A stretch of DNA of 64,000 bases, from NCBI GenBank assembly GCA_036429605.1, contig CM071591.1, positions 3,720,001 to 3,784,000 of the forward strand. The letters run 5' to 3'. Source of the stretch: Cladobotryum mycophilum. Taxonomy: Eukaryota > Ascomycota > Sordariomycetes > Hypocreales > Hypocreaceae. Position numbers and translations under genes: made by a program. Of the stretch, positions 33,402-45,480 are shown in pieces; position 1 is the first letter of the stretch, and every line of letters begins with the position of its first letter. A model generated the notes under the pieces. The model worked only from the letters and a program-made list of their open reading frames with translations, did no database searches and was not told the origin of the DNA.

Positions 33402-34049
33402 ATGTCTGCCCTCACCGTCGGCGAAGCGTTCCCTGAGAACGTCTCCTTCTCTTACATCCCCACCACCCCCGAGACCGCCGACGTCACCTCCTGCGGTATT
33501 CCCCAGTCCTACGACGCCAGCCAGGGTGAGTTACATACAAGCATCTTCATCCTTTTACGCATTCAATCTTGTGTATACTAACCGGCACTGCCCCTCAGAA
33601 TTCAAGAACAAAAAGGTCATCCTAGTCTCCGTCCCAGGCGCCTTCACCCCAACATGCCAGGCCAACCACGTCCCCAGCTTCATCAACAACATTGAGAGCC
33701 TCAAGTCCAAGGGCATCGACCAGGTCGTCGTCATCGCCTACAACGACGCCTTTGTCATGTCCGCCTGGGGCAAGGCTAACTACACCAAGGATGACTTTAT
33801 CGTACGTTTCTCTCCTCTCTATATATAACTCCCGCAAATACTATAGATAAACTAACAAATTGCCCCCCTCTATAGATCTTCGCTTCTGATAGCGGTGCCA
33901 AGTTCAGCCAGAGCATCGGCTGGACATTGGGTGAGCGCACTGCTCGATACGCCATCGTCGTTGACAACGGCAAGGTCACCTACGCTGAGAAGGAGGCCGG
34001 TGGTGGTGTCACCGTCTCTGGCGCCGACGAGATTCTGCCCAAGCTGTAA
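33402..34049 (+). CDS. PMP20: Peroxiredoxin, PMP20 / Prx5 type
   Basis: Three exons (33402-33525, 33599-33801, 33876-34049; introns 73 and 74 bp) encode 166 aa, the normal family length. The peroxidatic Cys61 lies in VPGAFTPTCQANHVP. Other family marks are IAYNDAFVMSAWGK and FASDSGAKFSQSIGW. The enzyme reduces hydrogen peroxide and alkyl peroxides using thioredoxin or glutathione. Fungal relatives include peroxisomal PMP20 and the allergen Asp f 3. The C-terminal LPKL is not a canonical SKL peroxisome signal, so the location is unsure. Codon use is strongly C-ending, pointing to high expression. Confidence 0.95.
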
Positions 34050-34458
34050 ATGCGCAAATACATGACCGCAAAAGAGAGAGAAAGAAGATTCCCCGCATCT
34101 CAGTTTAGAGCTTGTAGAAACTAGATATGCCAAAATAGACCTCAATTCCTGAAAACAAAAATCACTTTGGTTCCAAGCTTGAGAAATAAAGCATCACATA
34201 GGAAAAGTTTATAGTAACGAATGTCTAAAAACCAACCACAATGGGAAAACAAATCATCGCAAAGCAGAAGGATATCCCGTTTTAACCATGGCACCGGCAT
34301 GTCATTTGCTCTGAACTACCAATGCACCCCTATGGCATTTTCCATGCAGCACCCGATACCGTAGAATGAACCGGCCCCGGAAAAAGACACAAGAACCACG
34401 AGACTCCGCATAGCATAGATTTCATTTTTGCATTTCGTTCCCCTCTCTACCCAACTCT
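34050..34458. other. Convergent 3' region
   Basis: This is the space between the peroxiredoxin and ribosomal L24 stops. An AATAAA sequence at about 34183-34188 suits peroxiredoxin polyadenylation. There is no gene. Confidence 0.45.
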
Positions 34459-35291
34459 TTAACGAGTTCGTGCAGCTACCTTGGGAGCAGCGCCCTTGGC
34501 GCCCTGCTTGCTAACCTTGCTGCCAGCCTGGCCCTTGCCAGCGGCGGCGTTCTTGGCCTTCTCAGCCTTCTTGGCAGCCTCGGCGGCCTTCTTCTTCTCC
34601 TTGTCGGCCTTGATGGCCTCGGCGCGGGCGGCGGATCGGGCCTCGGGTCGCATGGATCGCTTCTCCTTGATCACATCGAGAGAGGCACCGACGATGGCTC
34701 GCTGGGCCTTGACGGTCTTGCGAGTGCGCTTCTTGGCAACTTCCTGTGGTGGGGAGTCAGTCCAGTTCTTTTGCATCATGGGAATGGAAACCATCTTCTC
34801 TGATAGAGGGCAAAGGCGCAAAAAGAAGTTTCGCCCCTCCCCCGTCATCGATGACGATCCCAATGGTGATGTGATATCGTGCGTACCTCAGAGATACCCT
34901 TTCGGTGTTGTCGTCGGTAGAGAACGGTCCAGGCAATGCGGCGGGGGTTCTTTCGTTGCAGGAAGAGCGATTCAGACTTGCCATTCTGGAATCGGAACAC
35001 CTTGCTGTCGCCACGGACGAAGATTTTACCCTATAAAGGCATCACATGTTAGCCATTTATATCCCCAATGATCATCCCCAATGCAACTCCAAAGCATAAT
35101 CCTCATCCCCATAAGACTTCAATATAAGTTCTCCCCTCCCTTCCCCCTTCCCCTCCTCCCATATCCCTCCGTCGCAAGCCTTGTCTCAAAGAAGTGGTCG
35201 TCGCATAAACATCAAAAGGAAAAAAGAGGCTGCAGCATACCTTGCCAGGGTAAATCCTTTGGCCCGAGAAAGCATCGTCGTAGGTACGCAT
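34459..35291 (-). CDS. RPL24: 60S ribosomal protein L24
   Basis: Three exons (35291-35241, 35030-34887, 34743-34459; introns 210 and 143 bp) encode 159 aa. The N-terminus MRTYDDAFSGQRIYPGKG continues into FVRGDSKVFRFQNGKSESLF and RKNPRRIAWTVLYRRQHRKG, the eL24 core. The C-terminal half is the usual Lys/Ala-rich helix. It is a component of the large cytosolic ribosomal subunit at the intersubunit face. The introns are longer than elsewhere in the window, as is common in ribosomal protein genes, and codon use is strongly biased. In fungi the CxxC zinc motif of archaeal L24e is lost, as here. Confidence 0.96.
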
Positions 35292-35693
35292 CTTGTCGCG
35301 TTAGGGGGTATATTGGCGACAAGGTGATTTTGGTTGGGACCGTGGGTTTGGCGTTGACAAAAAGATGATGGCCGTTGTTTGGATAGGTTCAATTTCTCGA
35401 ATTGGAGTGTGTGCCAATGACTAAGCGATCTAGGGCAGGCGGAGCAGGCGGGATTTTTGGTGCGCTGCACACGTGAATGGTCACATGTTTTTGACGGAGT
35501 GGGCGGACTAACCGCTTTAGTGGGGTAGAGAAACCCCCCTTGTGAGAATGTTCTTCAGGGTTTCACACTGGACTTTTTATATCTGCGCTCAGATAATTTT
35601 ATCGTCATTTTGCTTCATTTCTAGCTGGTTTTTCATGCTCCGCTTTATCACCACTCTCTCATGGTTATGAGAAAATAGCAAAAAAGGCACTCA
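35292..35693. other. Divergent promoter region (RPL24 / TAD1)
   Basis: About 400 bp between two divergent start codons, with no gene inside. It should carry both promoters. Confidence 0.55.
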
Positions 35694-37049
35694 ATGACAT
35701 CTCGAGCGAACCTCATCGCTCGCACTGTCATAAGCCAGTTCAACAAACTCCCTTCCAAGCGGAAGCCCACTCTCAGAGGCAATGGACTACATGAATGGGT
35801 TCCCCTAAGTGGCATCGTCGCCGAAAGGAATGGGGATCTCATCTGCTTAGCCCTGGCGTAAGCTCACTTTCGTACCTTGTTTTGCCGTTTCAAGTCTCTG
35901 AAAAGGGGGAGGTGATGAGCGCAGAACCGGCATGAAATGTCTTCCGTCGGCAAAACTGCCCGAATCCAATGGCGTAGGGATTCATGATTGGCATGCCGAG
36001 GTTCTTGCTATAAGGACATTCAATCGCTTCTTGTTGGATGAGTGCCAAAATGTCTGTGAGAACGCCAAGTCTGAAGTTCTCAGTCGCAATGACCCGCATG
36101 ATCCATTGAACGTGAACAGCACATCCTCAAAGCCCTTTCGGGTCAGGGATGATGTCAAACTCCACATGTATTGCTCCGAAGCGCCATGTATGTCCTATTC
36201 TACACACTTCCATTGTGCGCATTGGAGAATCTCATATTTGGTGTAGGTGGAGATGCTAGTATGGAACTCATCATGGCAGCTCAAGAGGACGCATCGCCAT
36301 GGCAATTCCCTGATGCGCAAGAAGAGTCAGGTGTCAGTTCTGATTCCGGAACCGCCCTTCCAGGACGAGCTTATTTCTCTCAACTCGGCGTCGTCCGTCG
36401 AAAACCCGCAAGAGGCGATGCGCCACCCACTCTCTCTAAATCATGCTCTGATAAAATAGCCCTCAAGCAGTGTACCTCATTGCTTTCGTCTCTAACGTCA
36501 CTCTTTGTCGACCCTTCTAGTGCCTACATTGACACGCTTATTCTCCCCGAGCCCCAATACTCGGCAGTGGCTTGTCAGCGTGCGTTCTCCAGCACAGGTA
36601 GAATGAACCCATTGGCTGGTAAGCAGTGGGCGGAAGGCTATGCCTTTAGGCCATTCTCAATCGAGACCACAACTGTGGAGTTTGAGCATTCAAAGAGGTC
36701 AGTTCAAGCTCGTGCGAACAAGATTTCAGCTAGCAATATCGCTGCTACTTGGTCGCATTCCGGGTTTGATGAGACCATCATTGGCGGTGTTATTCAGGGG
36801 AGGAAGCCGTTCGATGTTAGAGGAGCCAGCTTGATTTCAAGGAGGCACATGTGGAGCAAGGCAAAAGAGCTAGCAGGGCGACTCAGCTACTATCCGGGCA
36901 TACGACAGGACCTGTCTAGTAGCAGCTACCAACATGTCAAAGACGGCCTCTTGCTGGCCGCACGGCGCCATGTCAAGGCCGAGGTACGGGAGACTGCTCT
37001 ACATGGCTGGGTTCAAAATGAAGGGGATTCATGCTTTGGAATAACTTGA
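35694..37049 (+). CDS. TAD1: tRNA-specific adenosine deaminase 1 (TAD1/ADAT1)
   Basis: Three exons (35694-35857, 35925-36187, 36247-37049; introns 67 and 59 bp) encode 409 aa. The editase domain shows TGMKCLPSAKL, the zinc/catalytic HAE (H78, E80) in DWHAEVLAIRTFNRFL, and the second zinc ligand C143 in CSEAPCGDAS, restored by splicing. A third Cys follows in SKSCSDKIALKQ. The C-terminal part (GRMNPLAGKQWAEGYAFRPF...) is typical of the family. The enzyme deaminates A37 of tRNA-Ala to inosine. Length fits the family (about 400 aa). Confidence 0.92.
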
Positions 37050-37454
37050 AACGTTGCCGCAGGACGCGCGCACAGGATACATCATTTCGAGATTAGTATT
37101 TTCTCTAGATGACGAATGCAAGTTCCAGCTTCTTTTGTACAGAACCAGCCAACTTGAAACCACATCGCATAAAACGTCGTTTTTTGGGAGGTTCCCCATA
37201 CCGGCATAAGTTTTTGTTTTGTCTTGTTTCTTTTGCACCCTAGTTTATAGGCACAATTTGTGTACCGTCTTCGTAAGGACTATGTCTGGTAAAAAACACA
37301 GCAGAGCATCTGCCAAGAAGATCTTCACTCTTTTTAAAAGCTTCTGCACAGAGTTCCTGCTGGACCGTGGGGCACACACACGGTCTCCATTCCCGCCTCT
37401 AACTTCCCCCACCCCCATCTACCCCTTTACGCAGTAGCTAAGGTTGAGAGCATC
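37050..37454. other. Convergent 3' region
   Basis: This lies between the TAD1 and NAC-beta stops. No gene or signal can be named. Confidence 0.5.
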
Positions 37455-38225
37455 TTACTCGACCTTGCTCTCAAAGTTCTCGCCCTCGACCAGCTCGGGG
37501 ATCTCGTCATCGTCCTCGGTCTTCTCGGCCTTTTGCAAGTTCTGGTAGCTCTCGGCGAGCTTTCGGAGAGAGGCCAGGGAGTCGGGGCCGAGCTGGTTGA
37601 GGATGCCGGGGACGAGCTCGGTAAGCTCCTTGTCCTCACCGTTACCGTAGATGGCGAAGGTGTTGGCGGGAACAGCGGCGTGGACTGCACACAAAAAAGG
37701 GAACCGTTAGCATCACTAGTTTTACGCCTATAACCTAGATTGAAAATCATATATATCTAGAGGTAGAAAACGTACCCTTGGGGGCGGCAAAGTGGATGAC
37801 GTTGCCGTCGGCCTTGAACATGTTGACCTCCTCAATGGCCTGGATGGGCTGGGTGTTGAGCTTCTTCAGGGCCTGCTGGAGCTTCTTGTCGTCGGCGCCA
37901 GATCGAGCGGGCGCACGCTTAACCTGTCTTCGAGGGGTACCCTTTCCACTGCGAACAAGAAACACACGCAATATGTCAGTATTAGTTTCATTCAGTGAAC
38001 AATTTCTCGATAGGTGTTTGGGGGGGGGGGGTTTCGAGATAATTGAATAGGCAGGCGGGACATCGAAAACATACCCTATTATTTTTATCAGTCAGTAAAA
38101 GGAATTGCATATTAAGAATTACATCATTTTCCTGAGCAATTCCAGGATATTGATTCAAAAAAAAACGTACCAACTCGGGCAGCGCCCTTGGTGAGCTTCT
38201 TAAGACGCTCCTGAATATCCGCCAT
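37455..38225 (-). CDS. EGD1: Nascent polypeptide-associated complex subunit beta
   Basis: Three exons (38225-38167, 37948-37776, 37684-37455) encode 153 aa. MADIQERLKKL is followed by the ribosome-binding motif RRQVKR and the NAC fold (LQQALKKLNTQPIQAIEEVNMF...GNVIHFAAPKV). The tail is acidic (EDDDEIPELVEGENFESKVE). NAC binds nascent chains at the ribosome exit tunnel and guards targeting. The first splice junction is ambiguous. A donor GTTTTT after ...GTAC gives the conserved VGTGKGTPRR. The stronger-looking donor GTACGT three bases earlier, used alone, puts the protein out of frame. The first intron holds a 12-13 G/C run near 38020. Confidence 0.93.
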
Positions 38226-39294
38226 TCTGAATCTGTGGGAGGAGAGAAAAAAGATGCGGGGGTATAGAGACTATAGGAAAAAAGGACGAAAATATTCGCC
38301 TCAACGTCAGCCCAAATAAACTCGCCAATTTTTCCTGTAAAACAATCAAATCGCCTTCTGACCGCAAGTATCGCCAAAGGGGATGGGGTATTTCTTTTCC
38401 TGCTACATACCGAAAATTGAGGGGTAACGTCAAGAGCTGTTTGTCGCCGTCGGCTTCATAGATTGGTGATAGATCAAAGTAGAGTAGGTTTTGTGCGTGC
38501 CAAGACTTTTCGCATACCGGGTTTTCTATTTAGCCGAGCTTTTGGCTGGTCCCATGATGCCCTCGTTGTGTCAGCGACTCCTGCAGTTTTACACTACTTG
38601 ACGACCTATCCATCTGGGCTGGCAGTTATCGACGGCGCTGAGCATACAATTCTCAATACAGAGTCAAGGTTTAAAAATACCATTCATCATTAAATTTTGG
38701 TTCCCTTTTATTCTCATTTCTTGGAGACATTTTATCTAATGCGTTGCGCTCGGTAGTTGGTGAACAAACGGGTTCGTAGAATAGAGCAGAGTATAGAGAT
38801 GGAGCTTAAAGTGTAAGATAGTAGTCTATGTACTTTACGGATATAAGATAAAGCCAACACATGGTTAAATCTTCCCATATGGAGAAAAGTGGTAAGCGGA
38901 ATAAGTTGATACGGGCTCAGTGCCCTCACGGAGTTTTCGTCTCTCTTCGATGCCTCATGACATTCATTTCCTACAACAGCCTTGATTTCGAGACATGCTA
39001 GGAAGAAAACCGTGTAATTCGTTGATATCATCAAGGCCGACTGTATATAATGTACCTATTAGACAGCTGCTCCAAGATTAAGCCAATCTATAGCAGCATA
39101 CACCATACAGAACATCACCATTCAAAAGAACGCAGATTAAATAATAACATGGTATATATATTCATTACTTTTGTACAATCATCACTAACAGGCATTGCTT
39201 AAACAATGCTCTCATTATACACATATCATCCCAAAAACCTCATTAGGAAAGACGTAACGCTCTTAAAGCGTGCAACCCATGTCAACAACCGACT
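38226..39294. other. Region between EGD1 start and OPT gene stop
   Basis: About 1.07 kb. The part near 38226-38500 should be the EGD1 promoter. AT-rich 3' UTR-like sequence precedes the OPT stop. Frames of 76-100 codons here have no recognisable content. Confidence 0.5.
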
Positions 39295-41877
39295 CTACCA
39301 GTGAGAAGGACCAATGGGGCTGCCACCCGGAGGAATGGTCTTGAGCACAGCCGTGTTATTGGCATCCAAGGTATCGTATGGCGCCGTGTTGCCCCACCAA
39401 TCGGGAAAGCTGGCGTGGCCCAGACCCAGGCCGAGGCCGATGAGAACTGTGCAGAGAGCGTTGCCAATGTCGAGGGCACCGGACAAGGTGTAGTTGTACT
39501 GAGCTGCAAGGTCTCTGTTAGAATGATGATGGCTTTTATGAAAAGGATCAAGGGACAACTTACTCCACCAGCCACTCCACTTGCGTCGGATGAACCAGTT
39601 GAAGACGAGACCAACCCAAACCCACTGGAGGAGATACCAGGTGGTGGCAGGAGGAATCTGACCAGCAGCACCGAACAGAGCAGGGAAGACAATGTAGCGG
39701 ACCATGCTGCGAGGGTAGCGACGGGCAATGAGCCACTGGATGAAGGGGCAAAGGAAACCAATCAACCAGAAGTAGTTGGTCCAAGAGTAGCTAGTAGGCA
39801 AAAAGAGTTAGTTTAGCTGTATCAGAAACAAACAAACAACAAATCCATCATGGTTACTTACAGTTGACCAGCACCAAAGACCAGTTTCGGGCCAATAACA
39901 CCCCAAATGACACTAGCGTTGTAGAAAGTTCTGGCACCAGGGCAAGTCAAACCCTGTGTCTGATCCGGTGTGCAGATACCCTCAATGTTGCCTCGAAGGA
40001 AGTTGTAGCTAGCAATCTGGACGAGAGACAGCCAGACGACAGCGAAAGCCTGGGCGCCAAACATGCTGCGAGGGGGATCTTCATGTAGTGGCCGACCTTC
40101 ATGTCAGAGATGTAGGTAAGACCATTGTAAGACAACATGTAACCCCAACTCTTGAACAGCATCATGGCGACGGGGCGACCGGGAAGCATGTAACCAAAGA
40201 TCATTTCGGTGATGATGTTAAGACCGGTCTGCTGGTTCGTGATGGCCTGGACCATACCGATGGGGATGAAGAAAACGACACCAATGAGGATACAGATGAT
40301 ATACGCCCACCAAGGAAGATGAGTTGGCCAGACCTGAGACGCAACCATGCCGAAAGCAAAGCTAACAACAAAGATGGTCAGGAACCACCACTCGGGAGCC
40401 TCCTTGTACTTGCGCATAAGCTTCAAGTGAATATCCGGTTCTTCGTAGCGAGAATCCTTGGCGCGATTCCAGACATCAGGGCCATAGAAGAGCGCAATAT
40501 GTGTGACGGTGGAAATGAGACCAGCAAAGCCCATACCGTAGGACAGAGAAAAGGCCGGGCCAAGGAGAATGGGAGAGTAGGCCTTGTATGCCGTCATGTT
40601 GACGGTGTAGTCGGGGTTGAGAATGCGGCTGACGTTGTAGGTGTTGGCCATGTTGTCAAAGTTGAGGTTGGCGCTGAGGGGAAGATATTTGTAGTACTCG
40701 GGTCCACCGTAGGCGAGGCCAATGATGCCGAGCAGCATAATGAATACACCGGCAGCAACGTTGGCAATGGCAAAGGCGGGGGTCTGGAGAGGGCTGAGCA
40801 AGTAACCAGAGATGATACTCCAGTCAAACGAGATGGGAATGAGACCCAAGCCAGAGTTTCCACCAAAGATCTGGTTGACAACAACGTTGTTCTTGGCGAT
40901 CCAGGTAGGGAACATGAAGAGCTGCAGGAACTGAGCAATGACCTGGGGAAACCACTCCCAGACAAAGGTGCTGCAGGCAACGATCAGGAAGAAGCTGTAT
41001 CGGCCAATCTTCCAGCCGTTGGTTAGGGCAGGGTCGGATGGAGTATGGTCGTGCAGGGAGTGCATAACGGTGGTGGTAATCAGGACAGCGGGCCAAACCA
41101 TGGAAGAGGGCCAGACAAGGAATCGTCGCGAAATACCAGCGATGCCGAAACCCATGGCCTGTGTTGACATGATCAGGAGAATCTGGAAGCCCCAGCCAAG
41201 GTGCTGCTTGTAGAACAGCTCCTGAGCCAGCAAGATATCAATGGCATAACTGGCAGTGGTACCGGCAGCAGTCATCATGGTGATGATTGTGTGTTCCTTG
41301 ACATTGAATGGACCGGGGTTCAATTCCAACTTCCAGCCAAAGATATTAAGAGTCTTCTGGGGAACGACTCTAGCCCAGAAAGTGCCCATACTAACACACT
41401 CGAGTTAGAAAGTTTGTTACTCTCGATTTCAGAAAGGGAAAAAAAGCCAATGACTTACGGATAAGCGACCAACTGGACGACGGTGGATGTAATGGAAATG
41501 GGTGCACGTCGCAGGGTGAGAAGAATGTTGCAGGCGGCGACAATGGTGCACATGAGAGCACCAATGCACCATGCACGGAGAGTGTTGACTGGAACATCCT
41601 CATCGGTGGGTGGAACCGATTGACGGACCTCGGGGTAGGGAGAATCCTCCTGGATCAGAGATTCGTCAATGGCAGCCTCCTTCTCGGCATTGCCAGAAGC
41701 CAGGGCCTCGTCGATGTTGTCGAGCTTGTCGATGTCGAGGAAGGGATCCCATCGGTGCTGCTTTCTGAAGTTGCGGAGCTCAGACTCGACGTTACCAGAG
41801 CCTGCAGGGAGGACCTCTGCACCAGAGGTCACAGCCTCGGTGGCCGACTTGGAGCCGGACTTGAAATTGAAGCCCAT
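39295..41877 (-). CDS. Oligopeptide transporter, OPT family
   Basis: Four exons (41877-41459, 41390-39862, 39790-39564, 39503-39295; introns 68, 71 and 60 bp) encode about 794 aa. An acidic cytosolic N-terminus (about 110 aa) leads to many hydrophobic segments. Family marks include NPGPFNVKEHTIITMM, GWKIGRYSFFL, QIFGGNSGLGLIPISFDW, NQQTGLNIITEMIFGYMLPG and HYMKIP. OPT proteins import small peptides, glutathione or metal chelates with protons across the plasma membrane. The conserved continuation after HYMKIP (PRS-F) lies in another frame; one more base in the five-G run at 40072-40076 would restore it. With that base all later splice phases fit, so I treat it as an intact gene with a probable assembly error. 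As written it is frameshifted. Confidence 0.88.
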
Positions 41878-44800
41878 TGTGTCTTGGGGAGGGGGAGGTT
41901 TGCGCGCCTCGGCGTTGGGAACTTGGCGCAAGAGAGAGACAAGACAGACGACCTGCTGGAGAGGAGAGGAACGTCTTGTTGAGGAGGGAAGGCTGGTGTT
42001 TATGTATTGTACTGCGCGCACCCACCACAGCAGCAGCATATCTCAGACTAGGGCGGGCAGGCGGGCACTGACAATGTAACGCACCCTAGGTTTGAGAGAG
42101 CTCCAAAGACGCGGCGGTCCAATTGCTTTTTTCGCTTGGTGGGTGGCACCGGCCGGTCAACGGTACCTTTTCGCCGCAGATTTGGGTCTTGGCCTTGTCT
42201 ATCCGTATTCCATTATGCTCTCGTGCTCACATAGCCAGCCCAGCCTGTAAAAGAGCTTCCTCGACTACCTGCAGGGACCCTTTGCAAGATACGCTGGGCT
42301 AGGCAAATGCCATGCCACCCATTACCTAGCGGCAGGATGTGGCGCCGGTAGCAGACTAGCCCGAGATAGAGTCTGGAGATTGGGGCAGATTTCCCAGACC
42401 GAGGCCATGACGAGCTAAGCTGGGGCCATCCCTGTCCCTGATTGATGGCTGGGGGGCAGCTGGCTAGAGAGGGAGGGGTGGGCGACATGGGCCTGTGAAT
42501 GGATGGATTTTGTTGGAACGTCGAGAAGGTCTTGAAAAGGAACATTTGGTCCATGTGGCGACGCGGAGCTGGGATGACACGCTACGTCCCAGCAAAGCAT
42601 CTGATAGGGCAAGACAGTGCCCACCTGCCTTTTGCAGACCGTCCTGCCGTTCTAGCCGGCAAAGAAGAGGGAGGCAAGCAAGCAAGCATTGAAGGAGGAC
42701 CATTAAGGACGCTTTCCCCGTAGCCCCCCCAAGGAAAAGACCCCTTGGGAAAAGTTGGGGGATCCATGGATCTTTTGCAGCGCATTTTTGGAGTACGTTG
42801 CCAGGCATTAGACAAGGAGAGGAGGAGACCATTGGCCCCTTTGGATGTCCTCTGTTTAGCCTCCGGCATCAGTTTGTGGGTGGTGGGCCCAAGATGCGCG
42901 GCATCGTGTCAACGCCTGTCAAAAGATCCTTCAACCTGGGCACGGCGCCATGCCCGCCTTCACGATAACCCTGTGGCGACGCCGCGCTTAATGGGCATTT
43001 CAGAGCCAAGACGCCGGAATATCTCCCGCTTCTGGGTGAGTCCCAATGGTGTGAGCACTTGCAGCGGCGTCGACGGCCGTCCCCTTGTGGGGGGTGGGAT
43101 GCTTGCTCCCCTTCGCAATGCTCCCTTCCATGCTAAGCTATTACTTCAACCCACCACGGTCGGCTAGGCCGTTCCTCTGCAGCATGCATTTTTCCCCCTT
43201 CCCTTATCTCTGCTCTGGGGGGTGCTATTCTCGTTCTAGAAGATGGCACCATCACACTCCGTCAACCAACATCGCCGCTGATACCATACGATATTTCGAC
43301 ACGGTGAATCGGAGCACATGCCTTCTAGGTAACGACCAACTCACCTCCCAAGCCACCAACAATGAGCGAATTTTCTCCGAACGTCTTTTTTCCCCTCCTC
43401 TCTAGCTAATATTTCACTCTGACCCTTGGTTGGTCTGGTATTGGCAGCGTTGACTCGTGGAATTGAACGATTTACAAATAGTTTTGTTTGTTGTCGGTTT
43501 GCTCGAATGGATGGAGGGTCCTCAATGAATGCATGAATAGGGCTGTCTTGCATCTTGGCGTCTCGCTCCCCTGGTCATTCCTCCTCACCGTAAAAAGACC
43601 TTTTGTAATAAATTGAAGGAGTGTTTGCGTTTGCTGCAGCAGGCAAGCAAGCCCCTGTAGTCATAGATGCTGAAAATGATGCCCTCCTCATTGTGCGTGC
43701 GTCGTCTTGGCAGATCGACTGGCTCCGGCACCCAATAGTCATCTAGTCCTGAGGGGGAAGTCGAAAGTAACATTTATGCTGATCGTCCAACAAGCCCAGC
43801 CAGCCGTGCCAGCCAGCTAACCAACAGCCTACTAGTATTCGGCCATTTTATTCGCAATTCGCAGTAGATGCTACAAAGAGTAAATTTGATTGCCTTCAAT
43901 CATATGTAAGCTTGACGATGCGAAGTGTGTGTGCACATGAGAAATAGAGTCTCACTCGCTGCTTTCATTACCAAGCATCTGAGACTTCCTGTTGGTCGCC
44001 ACCTTGAATTTGCAAAGATAGGTATCATTTTCGTCTCCAAATCGGCGGGGTTTTGCCCCCCAACAGACAGGCAGAACAGGGGGAGGGGCCTATATGCACG
44101 CTCACACTGTTTTTAGACGCACTTTTGTTTGTCGATATGGCGCTATCGCTAGCCAGGGCATGAATTACGCCGGTGTCTTGTGGTAGCAAGTGAGAATGAA
44201 AACCCGCCTGGGAGAAAGTGAACCATTCTAGGACAGCTTACCCGACCAGGGGCCGGAATGGAACCTTTGACAGCCATGGGATGCTACCGTCGTTTATGGC
44301 CGCCGCCGCCGCCGTCGTCGTCCATCCATGTCTGAGATGCTTATTCCAGCAGCCGTTGCTGAATCAGTCAAACCAGCGAACCATGCAACCTTGCCTTATC
44401 AAATGTGAGGCAAATGCGCATCATTTCGCGAACGTTAAGGTATCGGTTAACCTTTTTTGTTTCACAGGCATGAACCTGCGTCTCGGTTCAACGGGAGCGT
44501 ACGCCCGTAGCGACAAAAGACAAAGAAAAAAACGTTTCGATGGCCTAAGAGAATTTTCCGTCTCAAACGGCAAAGGAAGCTATCCAAAGCCCAATGCCCT
44601 TTAGGCCAGGGGGAAAACATGTATGTACGCCACCTGACGCCTGTGGCTCTCAGCCAAGTCGGCAGAGGCGGCACCCCAATCAAGGAGATTTTCCTCGATC
44701 TGGCCAAGAGTTGTGGCTGAAAAAGAGAATGCTAGGCGATGATGATGACGGCTTTGTTGAGTTGAGGTTGTGAGGAAGAGAGAGAGAGGCCCCCTTCTAC

Positions 44801-45480
44801 CTCCTTCCCCGAGCAACCAGCCGAGGTTCAGCAACCACACGCCCTTTCCTTTTTGCTTTCCATCATTTTTAGCTTCTTCTTTATCTTTTTCCATCTTCTT
44901 TTCTTTGAATTCTAATCTGGGCCGAGGAATGAGAACAGACGGGGGATGGCTGAGGTCTCGAGCCAACACACTGCGCTATCCATCCATGGCTTTGCCTTTG
45001 CCTATCTGATGGATTCACCTGAGCTGTGTGTGTGTGTGAACTTGGGCGAGGCTCTTTGACTCTGTTGGCGGCTACTCCGTCCAACCGTACAGATAACACG
45101 TCTGTGTCAAGGCCAGTACGTACCAGATAGCGATCTAGATAGATCTTGGCATCAACCGTCTCTTCTATGTGCTATTCTCACCTCTGGGTCGTTATCTTTT
45201 TTATTCGCGCTCCGCAGTCTTGGCGCGGATGATCCTATTTTTGCTTGACTCGACAAGGTAATGGGATTGATTCCAAGACGGCAGTAGGGCCGAAAGGCGC
45301 ATTCCGGCCCTCTCCTCCAAAAGAAGAATTGCGGGGATCGCTTACTATACCTTTCGTAGCCTAGACTTGGAACTCTTGGAATGTGGTCTCAGACAAGTGC
45401 CCGTGACTGTCGAGGGCTTGTCAGCCGCTTCACATTACAGTCGCCCAATGTGCCAGACACGGTAAATGAGTGCGTTGCTA
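41878..45480. other. Long gene-poor stretch upstream of the OPT gene
   Basis: About 3.6 kb with no frame I can support; the longest (42745-43167) has no domain or plausible composition. GC is normal, so this is not RIP-damaged DNA. It contains a TG repeat near 45025-45038 and GCC repeats near 44299-44325. It should include the OPT promoter and long leader, and could hide non-coding transcripts. Confidence 0.5.

Noticed and set aside
38050..38080. One-nucleotide micro-exon between two EGD1 introns
   Set aside because: It would give a GGK junction, but the alternative donor giving the known VGTGKGTPRR motif is simpler; kept only as an ambiguity.
40088..41026. 312-codon plus-strand frame, Asp/Val/Gly rich
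   Set aside because: It lies opposite the OPT transporter; the long open frame is a shadow of transmembrane coding sequence.
42745..43167. 140-codon plus-strand frame in the long gene-free stretch
   Set aside because: No domain, no conservation evidence, and competing frames of similar length.
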